From the NCBI GenBank assembly GCA_963834725.1, contig CAWICN010000001.1, positions 3,720,001 through 3,784,000 on the forward strand: DNA of 64,000 bases. The letters are read 5' to 3'. The notes beneath the pieces are model-generated. The model saw only the letters and a list, made by a program, of their open reading frames with translations, searched no databases and was not told where the DNA came from. Shown here piece by piece: positions 1-8,500 of the stretch (position 1 is its first letter; each line of letters begins with the position of its first letter). Both the position numbers and the translations under genes were made by a program. The stretch comes from PALSA-693 sp963834725 (GTDB taxonomy: Bacteria; Actinomycetota; Acidimicrobiia; Acidimicrobiales; Palsa-688).

Positions 1-198
1 GGTCTCGGGCCTCCAAGGGGCCTCGCCGGCCCCGCCCGGTCAGCTGCGGGGCGTCTTTCGCGTCGCAGAGGGACTGAGCATCCCATCCCGAGGAAGTGCG
101 GCGGACCCTGCGAGGAGGAATGGACGGGGGGATCTTTGCTGTTATAACCCTCGAAGCCGCCGGGTAGGGCCCGGCGGGCACAAGGAAGGCAAGGAACA
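1..198. other. Leader region upstream of trxA
   Basis: No gene is supported here. A GC hairpin with 6-bp arms (GCCGGG/CCCGGC, 159-175) lies just before the trxA ribosome binding site. An A/T-rich patch (gttataa, 141-147) may be a -10 element. The purine-rich aaggaaggcaaggaa at about 182-196 serves as the trxA ribosome binding site. Confidence 0.4.
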
Positions 199-525
199 GT
201 GGCGCACCAAGAGCTCACTCTGACAGAGCAGACCTTTGATGAGGAGATCAAGTCTGCGACCGAGCCGGTCCTCGTTGACTTCTGGGCGGAATGGTGTGGT
301 CCGTGCAAGATGGTCGCGCCGGTGCTCGAGGAGATCGGCCGCGAGCAGGGCGGCAAGCTCCGCATCGGCAAGATCAACATCGACGAAAATCTCGAGCTGG
401 CGCGGCGCTTCGACGTCATGAGCATCCCGACGCTCATCCTGTTCAAGGATGGGGAGCCGCAGTTGCGGCTCATCGGTGCCAAGGGTAAGGGCCAGCTCCT
501 GCAGGAGCTTCAGCCCTACCTCTAA
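199..525 (+). CDS. trxA: Thioredoxin
   Basis: This is a 108-residue cytoplasmic thioredoxin, a disulfide reductant that is recycled by thioredoxin reductase. The WCGPC active site is at about residues 32-36 and the conserved cis-proline is in the SIPT loop. Length and layout are typical of the family. The start is GTG, preceded by aaggaa at 191-196. In many actinobacteria trxA lies next to parB-parA at the origin-proximal end, as here, where it converges on parB. No upstream trxB can be seen because the window begins here. Confidence 0.97.
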   Translation: MAHQELTLTEQTFDEEIKSATEPVLVDFWAEWCGPCKMVAPVLEEIGREQGGKLRIGKINIDENLELARRFDVMSIPTLILFKDGEPQLRLIGAKGKGQLLQELQPYL

Positions 526-607
526 CCCTCGTCACGACGTCGATCCACACCTTTAGCCACAGTCTGTGGATGAGGTGTAGGAAGCCCAAGCCGCGTGGAT
601 AACTGTC
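526..607. promoter_or_regulatory. trxA-parB convergent gap with DnaA-box-like motifs
   Basis: This short gap between convergent genes contains TGTGGATGA (565-573) and CGTGGATAA (594-602). Each differs from the DnaA box TGTGGATAA by one base. Two imperfect copies near the origin may be chance or part of a dispersed DnaA-binding cluster. No clear terminator hairpin is seen. Confidence 0.3.
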
Positions 608-1498
608 TCAGGGGTCCTTGGTGGTGGGCTCGGTCATGGCGCGGTAGATCCGCTCCAGGTCCTCCAGCGTCGCGAACTCGATGACCACTCGCCCCCTCCT
701 GTTGCCGACGTTGACCTTTACCCGGGTGTCCAGATGGCTGGAGAGGAGTTCCTCCAGCTCGAGGATCCCGGGGGGCCGGAGCCTCGTCGAACGGCGGCCG
801 GCGGTGGGTGCGACGGTCGGATCGCCGAGTTGGTTGCGGTCCCGGACCGCGTCCTCGACGGCCCGAACCGAGAGTTGTTCGGCGACCGCTCTGCGGGCGA
901 GCGACTCCTGGAAGGCCCGGTCGGGTGTACCGAGAAGTGCCCGAGCGTGCCCCGCGCTGAGCTGGCCGTCGCTCACGAGCCTCTGGACCGACGGCGGCAG
1001 CTGAAACAGGCGGAGCATGTTGGTGATCGCCACCCTGCTCCTTCCCACCCGGCTCGAGAGCTGCTCGTGTGTCAGCCCGAAATCCTCGATGAGCTGTTGA
1101 TAGGCGCCAGCCTCTTCGAGTGGGTTGAGGTCGAGACGGTGAAGGTTCTCGACCAATGCCTGTTCCACGCTGTGCACGTCGGACGATTCCCGGACGAGCG
1201 CCGGGATGGTGGGCAATCCGGCGCGCTTGGCGGCCCGCCACCGCCGCTCTCCGGCGATCAGCTCGTAGGCTCCCTCGGCGATGGGACGGACAAGGACGGG
1301 CTGCAGAATTCCGACTTCCCGGACCGAAGCGGTGAGGGCCGCCATCGCCTCCTCGTCGAAGGAGGTGCGGGGCTGGTGAGGATTGGCACGGATGGCGACC
1401 ACCGGGATATCGAGCAGCGGGGAAGAACGGTCCCCCACTACCTCGTTCGGGATGAGCGAGCCGAGGCCTCTACCTAACCCGCTGCGTCTCATCGCCAC
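608..1498 (-). CDS. parB: Chromosome-partitioning protein ParB
   Basis: This 296-residue protein is the CTP-dependent parS-binding clamp that loads on the origin region and works with ParA in segregation. The N-terminal ParB/Srx domain carries the CTP-binding GERRWRA box at about residue 83 and the ENLHR box at about 117. A helix-turn-helix region follows (about 135-170), then a C-terminal dimerisation domain. It begins inside the 3' end of parA (29-bp overlap), so the two are translationally coupled. A parS site lies 1.4 kb upstream, at 2903. Confidence 0.97.
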   Translation of the reverse strand: MAMRRSGLGRGLGSLIPNEVVGDRSSPLLDIPVVAIRANPHQPRTSFDEEAMAALTASVREVGILQPVLVRPIAEGAYELIAGERRWRAAKRAGLPTIPALVRESSDVHSVEQALVENLHRLDLNPLEEAGAYQQLIEDFGLTHEQLSSRVGRSRVAITNMLRLFQLPPSVQRLVSDGQLSAGHARALLGTPDRAFQESLARRAVAEQLSVRAVEDAVRDRNQLGDPTVAPTAGRRSTRLRPPGILELEELLSSHLDTRVKVNVGNRRGRVVIEFATLEDLERIYRAMTEPTTKDP

Positions 1499-2783
1499 TC
1501 ACCTCCTTCGCCAACTCGCGGTAGGCGATCGCTCCACGGGACGAGGGATCGAACAGGATGATCGGCTGCCCGAACGACGGAGCTTCGGACAGGCGGACCG
1601 TGCGGGGAACCACGTTGCGGCACACGCGGTCGCCGAAATGCTCTCGCACCTCGTCCACAACCTGCTCGGCGAGACGGGTGCGCGCATCGAACATGGTCAG
1701 AACGATGATGCTGACCTCGAGTTCGTTGTTGAGGTTGGTTTGTACCAGCGAAACGTTCCGGAGCAGCTGTCCGAGGCCCTCGAGCGCGTAGTACTCGCAT
1801 TGAATCGGGACCACTACCTCGGTGGCCGCGGCGAGCCCGTTGACCGTGAGCAGCCCCAGTGAGGGGGGGCAGTCGATGAGGACGAAATCGAATTCGGGCG
1901 CTACGGTCTCGAGAGCCCGACGCAGGCGAAGCTCCCGGCTGAAGAGGGGAACCAACTCGATCTCCGCGCCGGCCAGATCGATGGTCGCCGGGACAACGAA
2001 CAGATTACGGAGGGTGGTCGGTTCGATCACATCCTCGATCGGGACGTCGTGGAGAATCACGTCGTAGATCGACGCGTCCAGATTCCGCGGGTTGATGCCT
2101 AACCCGGTAGTGGCGTTGCCCTGTGGGTCGAGGTCCACCACCAGGACCCGGAAGTTGAGCTCGGCGAGCGCCGCTCCCAGATTTACCGCCGTGGTCGTCT
2201 TGCCCACGCCGCCTTTTTGATTGGCGATAGCGAACCGACGGGGGAGCGCATGCGTCAGGGCGGCGGGGTGGGGGTGCGGGCCCTCGGTGCCCGTGGCCGG
2301 ACGACTCGGATCAGCGACCCTGCCGTGGAGACCGTCGGTGGCGTCGGCAATGCCAGTGCTCGGTTCGAGGCGGACCGGCTCGGCAGGTGACTCAGCGGCT
2401 CCTGCCATCGGGTCTGTCCCCGCTTGCTGGTCCAGCTCATCGGGGTCCGGGATCCCGGCATCCGGCAGGCTGCCACCGCTCGATTGGGCGTCAGGGCCGC
2501 CAGTCGACTCGCCTGGTAGGTCGGCACTTGACGGTAGGGAGTTATCGGAGGTTGTCCCTGCCGCGGGTTGGGCGACAGGAATGGAAGACCCGGCAGAAGA
2601 TTCGCTTCCGGTCGGCGCGGTCCTTTCGCCGGGCGCGGGAGAAGGGAAAGGCGAAGGTTCACTCGCGCCATCCACCGGGCCGTCGGCCGGCGAATCGCCT
2701 GTTTCAGCCGCGTTTCGGCTGCCGGATCGGAGACGTCCAAAAATAGAACTGGCCCGGGCGCGGCGGTCATCCGGGTCGCTCAC
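1470..2783 (-). CDS. parA: Chromosome-partitioning ATPase ParA (Soj)
   Basis: This is the partitioning ATPase that acts with ParB. The deviant Walker A motif KGGVGKTT marks the start of the ATPase domain, which is preceded by about 170 residues rich in Pro, Ser, Gly and Ala. Walker A', DFVLIDCPPSLG and the C-terminal domain are intact. I chose the GTG at 2783 (VSDPDD) over the TTG at 2819. The long disordered N-terminus is unusual compared with roughly 260-330 residues in most homologues, but such extensions occur in actinobacteria. It is followed by overlapping parB. Confidence 0.94.
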   Translation of the reverse strand: MSDPDDRRARASSIFGRLRSGSRNAAETGDSPADGPVDGASEPSPFPSPAPGERTAPTGSESSAGSSIPVAQPAAGTTSDNSLPSSADLPGESTGGPDAQSSGGSLPDAGIPDPDELDQQAGTDPMAGAAESPAEPVRLEPSTGIADATDGLHGRVADPSRPATGTEGPHPHPAALTHALPRRFAIANQKGGVGKTTTAVNLGAALAELNFRVLVVDLDPQGNATTGLGINPRNLDASIYDVILHDVPIEDVIEPTTLRNLFVVPATIDLAGAEIELVPLFSRELRLRRALETVAPEFDFVLIDCPPSLGLLTVNGLAAATEVVVPIQCEYYALEGLGQLLRNVSLVQTNLNNELEVSIIVLTMFDARTRLAEQVVDEVREHFGDRVCRNVVPRTVRLSEAPSFGQPIILFDPSSRGAIAYRELAKEVSGDETQRVR

Positions 2784-2902
2784 TGACCCATCATGGCGAC
2801 ACCGGGTTGGGGAAATCAAGCAGGGATTTGGCCCTGAATTGTTCGGCTATCGGACCGTGGGCGGTGCAGGCTGAGGCCAGTTAGGGCGAGCGACCTCGAT
2901 CG

Positions 2903-2916
2903 GTTCCACGTGGAAC
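2903..2916. promoter_or_regulatory. parS centromere site
   Basis: GTTCCACGTGGAAC is a perfect 14-bp palindrome matching the bacterial parS consensus TGTTNCACGTGNAACA. It lies in the rsmG-parA intergenic region, where parS sites are common. No second copy was noticed in the window. Nothing else is obvious in 2784-3054; the parA promoter must lie there. Confidence 0.93.
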
Positions 2917-3054
2917 ATAAAGGTGAGCGGGGGGCGGGCGAAGGTCAGTTACGGAAAACAACCGGCGACCAGAGCGCTTTCACCCCACCAGTCCGGGGAC
3001 AGCAAAAATATGCGCCCGTGCAGATATCCCATTCTCGCAAATCGTCAAAAGGTC

Positions 3055-3681
3055 TCAGAAGAGCGGACGTTTGGCTGGTAGCCCCACCCGTCGGGGGAAG
3101 CGGTCGGGGCAGAGCCGATCTTGCAACAGAGTCTGGTAGGAGGTTCGGCCGGTCAGCCGGGTGCCGGTTCGCAGTCCGAGGATGGCCAATCCATCGGCAT
3201 CCCAACGTTCGGGCAGGCCACCCGGAGGCTCGGCCACGATGAGACGACCTCCCAGCTCGAGAAATGGAGCTCCGCACTCAGCGGTGACGGCCGGGGCACC
3301 AAAACTTCTTGCCACCACCAGATTGCAGCCACCGCGAAGCCGGCCGCGGCCGGCGTTCTCAGCGCGCTCGGCGACGACCGCCACACGTTTCGACAGGCCG
3401 AGCTGGCCCACAGCCTCGCAGAGGAACTGGGCGCGCTTCGTACCTCCCTCCAGCAGAAACCAGGTCGTATCGGACCACGCCAGGGCGAGCGGCAGCCCCG
3501 GCAGGCCGGCACCGCTGCCAAGATCGAGCGCAGGTCCAGTGGGGACCTCGGTGGCGTCGGCGAGATCCAGGGCCCGTTCGACATGGGAGACGATCGGTCC
3601 AGGCCCGACAAAGCCGCGCTGTTGGGCGATAGCCAGGACCGATTCCAGCGCCCGGCGCTGGACGCGGTCGAAGGCCGTCAT
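3055..3681 (-). CDS. rsmG: 16S rRNA (guanine-N7) methyltransferase RsmG
   Basis: This 208-residue SAM-dependent methyltransferase modifies G527 of 16S rRNA (E. coli numbering). The SAM motif LDLGSGAGLPGLPLA is at about residues 52-66. VVARSFGAP and GGRLIVAEPP, typical of GidB, follow. It sits between jag and parA in the standard order and ends 272 bp before the parA start. Loss of rsmG is a known route to low-level streptomycin resistance, but this copy looks intact. Confidence 0.95.
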   Translation of the reverse strand: MTAFDRVQRRALESVLAIAQQRGFVGPGPIVSHVERALDLADATEVPTGPALDLGSGAGLPGLPLALAWSDTTWFLLEGGTKRAQFLCEAVGQLGLSKRVAVVAERAENAGRGRLRGGCNLVVARSFGAPAVTAECGAPFLELGGRLIVAEPPGGLPERWDADGLAILGLRTGTRLTGRTSYQTLLQDRLCPDRFPRRVGLPAKRPLF

Positions 3682-3689
3682 GGGCCGAG

Positions 3690-4730
3690 TCAGGGGTTGG
3701 CAGGTACCACAACCACCCGACGCTGAGGCTCCTCACCCTCAGAGATGGTGGAGACCCCGTCGATGGGAGTGATCGCGTCATGCACCACCTTGCGATCCGC
3801 TGCTGTCATCGGCTCGAGCACGGTACGGGATCCGCTGGCATGGACTGTGGCAGCTACCTGTTGGGCGAACCGAACCAGCGCTTCTGTCCGCTTCTGACGG
3901 TAACCGCCAACGTCGACGTGGATGCGGCCGTTCACCGCGCCGGTCTGATGATGCACGACTGTCCGGGTCAGATCCTGAAGGGCGAGAAGGGTCGCGCCCC
4001 TGGGTCCGATCAACAGACCGAGGTCGGAACCCTCCAGGTGCACGTCCACGGTGTCGTCATCAGGACGCACGACGTTCACCGACGCCCGCAGACCGAACTC
4101 GGCAACGAGTTGCGTCAGGAAGTCCTGGGCGATCTGGCCCTGCTCCTCAAGCGGTACCTCCATGGTCCCCCCGTTCTGCTCCTGGTCGCTGTTGTGGCCA
4201 CCGTTGTCGTCGACCGGGCGATCCGATCCTGTCGATCCGCCGCGCCTGTCCTGACGACGGGTCTCGACCGGGCTTCCGGACTCGCCCGAGACGTGAGCGC
4301 TGCGAGCGCCGGCGCGGGACGGGGTGGCGGCTGTGGTGCTTGCCCCGTCGCCCGCTATCTCTTGCCGGTTGCCGGAAGACTGGCCGGTCTGAGCAGTGGC
4401 GGCGGGAGCAGCGTTCGACCGCGCCGCGCTTCCAGCGGGCTCCCCACCCGTGTTGGGAAGTCGGTCCTCGCCGTCGGTCCGACCGCTGGCGTCTCGGCCT
4501 TCCCCGTTACGCGCCCGACGGCGGCGATCTCGACGGTCATCCTTGGCCCGAGGTGCCGTCGGGCGAACTCGAGCCCGAACCCGAGCCTCACTCCGCAACC
4601 GCCCAAACAGGCCAGCTCTAGCTTCTTCGACCACCTCGAACTCGGCGTCGGACTCGTCCACCCCGAGTTGATCGAGGGCAGCCTCTTTGGCGTCCTCGAT
4701 CGTTCGGCCCGTGGTCTCAACCCATTCCAC
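3690..4730 (-). CDS. khpB: RNA-binding protein KhpB (Jag/EloR)
   Basis: This 346-residue protein has three parts: an N-terminal Jag domain (about 1-50, with the ARAGLFG motif), a long acidic/basic low-complexity linker (about 55-190), then KH (GPRG loop near residue 242) and R3H (ADRKVVH near 315) RNA-binding domains. KhpB binds RNA with KhpA and influences cell-wall growth and sporulation in Gram-positives. It lies 5 bp downstream of yidC and 8 bp upstream of rsmG, consistent with one transcript. The linker is longer than usual. Confidence 0.92.
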   Translation of the reverse strand: MEWVETTGRTIEDAKEAALDQLGVDESDAEFEVVEEARAGLFGRLRSEARVRARVRPTAPRAKDDRRDRRRRARNGEGRDASGRTDGEDRLPNTGGEPAGSAARSNAAPAATAQTGQSSGNRQEIAGDGASTTAATPSRAGARSAHVSGESGSPVETRRQDRRGGSTGSDRPVDDNGGHNSDQEQNGGTMEVPLEEQGQIAQDFLTQLVAEFGLRASVNVVRPDDDTVDVHLEGSDLGLLIGPRGATLLALQDLTRTVVHHQTGAVNGRIHVDVGGYRQKRTEALVRFAQQVAATVHASGSRTVLEPMTAADRKVVHDAITPIDGVSTISEGEEPQRRVVVVPANP

Positions 4731-4735
4731 TGCCT

Positions 4736-6029
4736 CTACCTCCCTCGCCGCTTCCGGTTGGTGCGATGTCCACCCTTCGGGGGCGGCTTGCGGTCGCGGC
4801 TCTGGCCAGGGCGCGGTGGCCTTCCATTGCCGGCCGGCCCGGTCGTGTTGCTGCCGTTTGTCGAAGTGGCGGTCGCTTTGGAGCTGGAGGGCGCACTCGG
4901 GCTGGATGGTGAGCTCTGGGTGCCACCGGATGCGACCGCTTTGCTCGCTGCTGCCCCTTGCTGCTGGGCCGTGGCCGCGGCGAGAAGGGCGCGGAACCGG
5001 CTGCTGCCACTGGTGGACGGCCCGGCCACATTGCCCTTGGCCGCCGGGCCACGACTGGCGCCGCCACCACCGCCCGTGCTCCTGGCGGTGGTGGCGTTGG
5101 TGCCCTTGGTCGGGGCCGGCGACTGGCTGGGTACCTTCGGAGACGCCCCCCGGTGGCGCGCTGCGTCCTGCTCGTCGATCTCTTGAGTGTGCGCCTCGAC
5201 CTCTTGCACTTCCTGGTTCACGAGCGCCTTCACCCTGGGGTCAAAGCGGTACATGGCGTCCTGTTGCACGATGCGGCAGACGTTGGACATGGCGTAGTAC
5301 AGCAGAACGCCGGCTGGGAACCGGATGAAGAAGACGGCGAAGAGCAGAGGCAGGTACTTCATCAACCGCATCTGCGGATTCTGAGCCGCGGCGGGGTTTC
5401 GCGACATCATCTGGGCCGATTGCAGGTAACCGGTGCCGGCCAGCACAAGGACCAGGATCCAGTAGGGCAAGGCGGCCCACACGCTGGCGTGGTGGCTGAA
5501 CGCGTTCAGCGAGAGGTCCATACCAAAGGCTTGGAGGTGGCCGTGGGCGGCCACGATGTCGTGGTACATCCGGCTCGAGGGCGAGAGGTACTTCGGATTC
5601 GATCGCCCCAGTCCCTGGATGACCCGATAGAGCGCAAAGAACACCGGCAATGGCAACAGCATCGGCAGACAAGAGCCCCAGGGGCTGACGTTGTGCTGCC
5701 GGAAGAGCTCCATCTGGGCCTGGGCGAAGGCCGCCTTGTCGTTTTTGTGCTTCTCCTGCAGCTTCTTCAGCTCCGGCTGGAGCTTCTGCATGGCCAGCAT
5801 CGACCGGGTGCTCTTGAGGGTGAGCGGGGAGATGATGATCATCCACAAGAGGCTCAGGACCAGGATGGCGATCGCCGTAGTTGGGGATGACGGCGTAGAT
5901 GTGCTCGAGCACCCAGGCCACCGGCTTGGCGACGGGGTCCAGCAAGCTGGTGCCTGCCTTGTGGGCGCCCGCCACCGTGGTGGACGTGGTGGAGCCGCTA
6001 CCGAGGAGCGCGGCCAGAAGGATCGTCAC
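4736..6029 (-). pseudogene. yidC: Membrane protein insertase YidC, frameshifted
   Basis: YidC/Oxa1 inserts membrane proteins with or without SecYEG. The downstream part (to 4736) reads IISPLTLKSTRSM, LQPELKKLQEKH and several transmembrane segments, then a long basic Gly/Pro/Ser tail. The first helix (AVIPNYG) is in another frame, from a GTG at 6029. Removing one base, C5873 (+ strand), gives NYGIAILVLSLLW leading into IISPLT, which restores the family spacing. Without that change only a start inside the first helix is available. Because YidC is essential, either the base is an error or another copy exists. The upstream reading frame also has no stop between yidD and this gene. Confidence 0.8.
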
Positions 6030-6260
6030 TGGTCTCTCATTCGTGACTGGGGATGTTGGGACAGGGTCGAAGCCATAGGGACCACCGGGGCGGCAACGAC
6101 TCAGGCGTCGAGCCGTCAGGGCCAGGCCCTTCCGGGCTCCATGCCGGCTCACGGCTTCCACCGCGTAATGGCTACAGCTGGGCGTGAAGCGGCATGGCGA
6201 CACCCGCCCGATCCGCGCCAACTGGTAGGCGCGGACACCGGCGACTAGTAGGCGGGCCAT
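6030..6260 (-). CDS. yidD: Membrane protein insertion efficiency factor YidD, open into yidC
   Basis: The YidD signature is complete: YQLARIGRVSPCRFTPSCSHY, then AVEAVSRHGARKG, then RLSRCRPGGPYGFDPVP. It is a small membrane-associated protein that aids YidC. The ATG at 6260 gives the usual N-terminus, while an in-frame ATG at 6359 overlapping the rnpA stop would add 33 residues. No stop codon separates it from the yidC start: the frame runs SPVTNERP into VTILLAALL. It is therefore either fused to YidC or followed by internal GTG re-initiation at 6029, where GAGAG could act as the ribosome binding site. Confidence 0.85.
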
Positions 6261-6346
6261 CGGACCCTGCGCTCGAGGGATGCCGTCCAGTGCTTGCTGG
6301 GCTGGCTCAGGGGGACTGCTGGCCAGCGCCACGCCGGGCGCGGGTG

Positions 6347-6814
6347 TCACGCTGTGCATTGGCTCTCGATCTCTTTGAGTACTTTCACCAATAGCGTTCG
6401 CAACTTCTCGGAGGACAAGAGGGCGCCTTCCGGCCCGACGCTGATCATGTAGGCGCCCGGACGGAGCAGCGGGGCTGCTTCCCGGGTTAACACCCGGAGT
6501 CGCCGACGTACTCGATTGCGTACGACGGCTGAGCCGACTCGGCGGCCGACGGTGTAGGCCACTCGAGGCGGTTCCACCGGATCACCGCCTACCCACGATA
6601 CCGTGAGCGGGCCTGCTCGGTGGCGACGCGCTCGGCGCAAAGCGGCGAATGTTTCTCGCTTGGTGACCCGCCAGATCAGGCCGAGAGGTGGTGGCGGCCC
6701 TTCCGGCGACGAGCCTTGAGGATGGTCTGCCCGGCTCGCGTCGACATTCGGTGGCGAAAGCCGTGCCGCTTTGCCCGCTTGCGGTTGTTCGGTTGATACG
6801 TTCGCTTCACTCAT
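6347..6814 (-). CDS. rnpA: RNase P protein component, N-terminally extended over rpmH
   Basis: This is the protein subunit of RNase P, which matures tRNA 5' ends. The core starts at IWRVTKRETFAALRR and contains the RNP motif RVGSAVVRNRVRRRLR. After the rpmH stop the frame has only a CTG or TTG as a possible start near the core. The frame stays open through all of rpmH to an ATG at 6814, four bases before the rpmH GTG and behind the same GAGGAGG. That gives 155 residues with a roughly 45-residue Pro/Ser/Ala-rich extension, as described in Thermus. An ATG at 6871 is less likely. The 3' end overlaps the alternative yidD start. Confidence 0.9.
   Translation of the reverse strand: MSEANVSTEQPQAGKAARLSPPNVDASRADHPQGSSPEGPPPPLGLIWRVTKRETFAALRRARRHRAGPLTVSWVGGDPVEPPRVAYTVGRRVGSAVVRNRVRRRLRVLTREAAPLLRPGAYMISVGPEGALLSSEKLRTLLVKVLKEIESQCTA
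6676..6810 (-). CDS. rpmH: 50S ribosomal protein L34
   Basis: This 44-residue basic protein has the full L34 pattern: VKRTYQPNNRKRAKRHGFR, then HRMSTRAG, then ILKARRRKGRHHLSA. It starts at a GTG (6808-6810) preceded by GAGGAGG (about 6817-6823) and ends with TGA at 6676-6678. It lies wholly inside the rnpA frame, shifted by one register. It is the expected first gene of the rpmH-rnpA-yidD-yidC operon. Confidence 0.96.
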   Translation of the reverse strand: MKRTYQPNNRKRAKRHGFRHRMSTRAGQTILKARRRKGRHHLSA

Positions 6815-7030
6815 TGCCTCCTCGGTCCCGGCAGCGCTAGCAGTCGCCGGGTATTCCCGAGCGAAGGGCATGCGCGTCAGCCCACGCGGCCCGCTGGCAC
6901 GACGTGTAATCCTATCCGGGGCGCGTTGGTGCTGCCAGGCGGGCGGGGCCCGCGGGTTGCTCGCTTGAGGGAGAGTCCTCAGGAATCTCTTCAGAAGCCG
7001 TCTTCAGGAGCTGCCTGTAGGAGCCGTCTT

Positions 7031-7152
7031 GGGGAGCACGGCCGCTCGTCAGGAGCACGGCCGCTCGTCAGGAGCACGACCGCTCTTCAGGAGCAGGGCC
7101 GCTGGTCAGGAGCACGGCCGCTCGTCAGGAGCACGGTCCCGGCGCTCAGGAG
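7031..7152. repeat. 19-bp tandem repeat upstream of rpmH
   Basis: Five near-identical 19-bp units (CAGGAGCACGGCCGCTCGT) run from about 7031 to 7125, with a sixth 21-bp variant to 7146. More degenerate units (tcaggagctgcctgtaggag) precede them from about 6978. The repeat lies between rpmH and a divergent thiolase gene, where dnaA and oriC are normally found. No DnaA boxes are visible inside it. Confidence 0.85.
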
Positions 7153-7245
7153 CTTCGATCGGGTGCTCGATCCCACCGCGCCCATGGCTGATAGATGGCG
7201 GTACTGTGACCCTTTACCCGGAAGCGTAGAAGGAGAGATCGGTCG

Positions 7246-8439
7246 ATGACGACTGCGGTGATTGTTGATGCCCTGCGGACCGCAGGGGGCAAGCGGCACG
7301 GAAAGCTGTCCGGTTGGCACCCGGTGGATCTGGCCGCCGAGACCCTCAAGGCCCTGGTCGAGCGCAACGACCTCGATCCCGCCGTGATCGACGACGTGAT
7401 CATGGGATGCGTGATGCAGGCGGGCGCCCAGGCCGTCAACGTCGGGCGAAACGCGGTGCTGGCCGCCGGGTTTCCCGAATCGGTACCGGCGACGACCGTC
7501 GACAGGCAGTGCGGCTCGTCCCAGCAGGCCCTGCACTTCGCCGCTCAGGGCGTTATGGCCGGGCAATACGACGTGGCGGTAGCGGCCGGCGTCGAGGTCA
7601 TGAGCCTCGTACCCATGGGGGCATCTGTGGGGCAAGGCGTCGGGTTCCCCTTCGGGCCAACGGTCAGCCACCGGTACGAGGCGGTCGGCGGACTGGTACC
7701 CCAGGGCATTTCGGCCGAGATGATCGCCGACCAGTGGGGCCTTTCGCGGGAGGACCTGGATCGCTTCAGTGCCCGCAGCCAGCAGTACGCGGCTCGGGCC
7801 ACTGCCGAGGGTCGATTCGAACGCGAGATCGTCCCGGTGACGTTGAAGCACAAGGACAAGGAAACCGCCAAGGTCAGCGAGTCCGGCGAGCTGGTGACCA
7901 CCGACGAGGGCATCCGTCCCGACACCACGGTCGAAGGCCTGGCGAAGCTCAAGCCGTCCTTCAAGCCCGACGGCAAGGTCACGGCCGGCAACAGCTCGCA
8001 GATCACCGACGGCGCGTCGGCTGTTCTCATCATGAGCGAGGAACGGGCGTCCGCCCTGGGCCTCACCCCGCGTGCCCGTTTTCATGCCTTCGCGCTGGCT
8101 GGCGTCGACCCGGTGACGATGCTGACAGGCCCCATCCCGGCGACCGCCAAGGTCCTGGAGCGGGCCAAGCTGGCTCTTGACGACATCGACCTGGTCGAGA
8201 TCAACGAGGCATTCGCGTCCGTCGTTCTGGCCTGGGAGAAGGAGCACCACCCGGACATGGACAAGGTCAACGTCAACGGTGGTGCGATTGCTCTCGGCCA
8301 TCCGCTCGGCTGCTCGGGTACCAAGCTCATGGCGACCCTCCTCAACGAGCTGGAGCGCACGGGTGGCCGGTACGGCCTGCAGACCATGTGCGAAGGCGGT
8401 GGACTAGCCAACGCCACGATCATCGAGCGTCTCGGCTGA
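7246..8439 (+). CDS. Acetyl-CoA C-acyltransferase (thiolase)
   Basis: This 397-residue thiolase catalyses thiolytic cleavage or condensation of acyl-CoA in beta-oxidation or acetoacetyl-CoA metabolism. Nucleophile Cys89 is in DRQCGSSQQA. The His is in NGGAIALGHPLGCSG and the second catalytic Cys is in the C-terminal CEGGGLANA. The length is standard. The ATG follows GAAGGAGAG at about 7228-7236. It is transcribed away from rpmH and followed by a hairpin at 8439. The exact substrate cannot be assigned. Confidence 0.93.
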   Translation: MTTAVIVDALRTAGGKRHGKLSGWHPVDLAAETLKALVERNDLDPAVIDDVIMGCVMQAGAQAVNVGRNAVLAAGFPESVPATTVDRQCGSSQQALHFAAQGVMAGQYDVAVAAGVEVMSLVPMGASVGQGVGFPFGPTVSHRYEAVGGLVPQGISAEMIADQWGLSREDLDRFSARSQQYAARATAEGRFEREIVPVTLKHKDKETAKVSESGELVTTDEGIRPDTTVEGLAKLKPSFKPDGKVTAGNSSQITDGASAVLIMSEERASALGLTPRARFHAFALAGVDPVTMLTGPIPATAKVLERAKLALDDIDLVEINEAFASVVLAWEKEHHPDMDKVNVNGGAIALGHPLGCSGTKLMATLLNELERTGGRYGLQTMCEGGGLANATIIERLG

Positions 8440-8457
8440 CGGAGGCGGTCTCCGTTT
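8439..8457 (+). terminator. Hairpin after thiolase gene
   Basis: ACGGAG-GCGGT-CTCCGT forms a perfect 6-bp stem with a 5-nt loop beginning at the stop codon, followed by TTT. It is a short rho-independent-like terminator. Confidence 0.55.
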
Positions 8458-8500
8458 CTGACGGAGGTTACAGAGGCGGCGCTGCCGCTAGGTTGCTGGC

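Noticed and set aside
3780..5186. 468-residue plus-strand ORF opposite jag and yidC
   Set aside because: It is antisense to conserved genes and has no domain; long open antisense frames are expected at this GC content.
5241..6359. Single 372-residue minus-strand frame covering yidD and the yidC region
   Set aside because: Only the first half matches YidD and the YidC N-terminus; after 5873 it is out of frame with YidC. It is a frameshift product, not a new protein.
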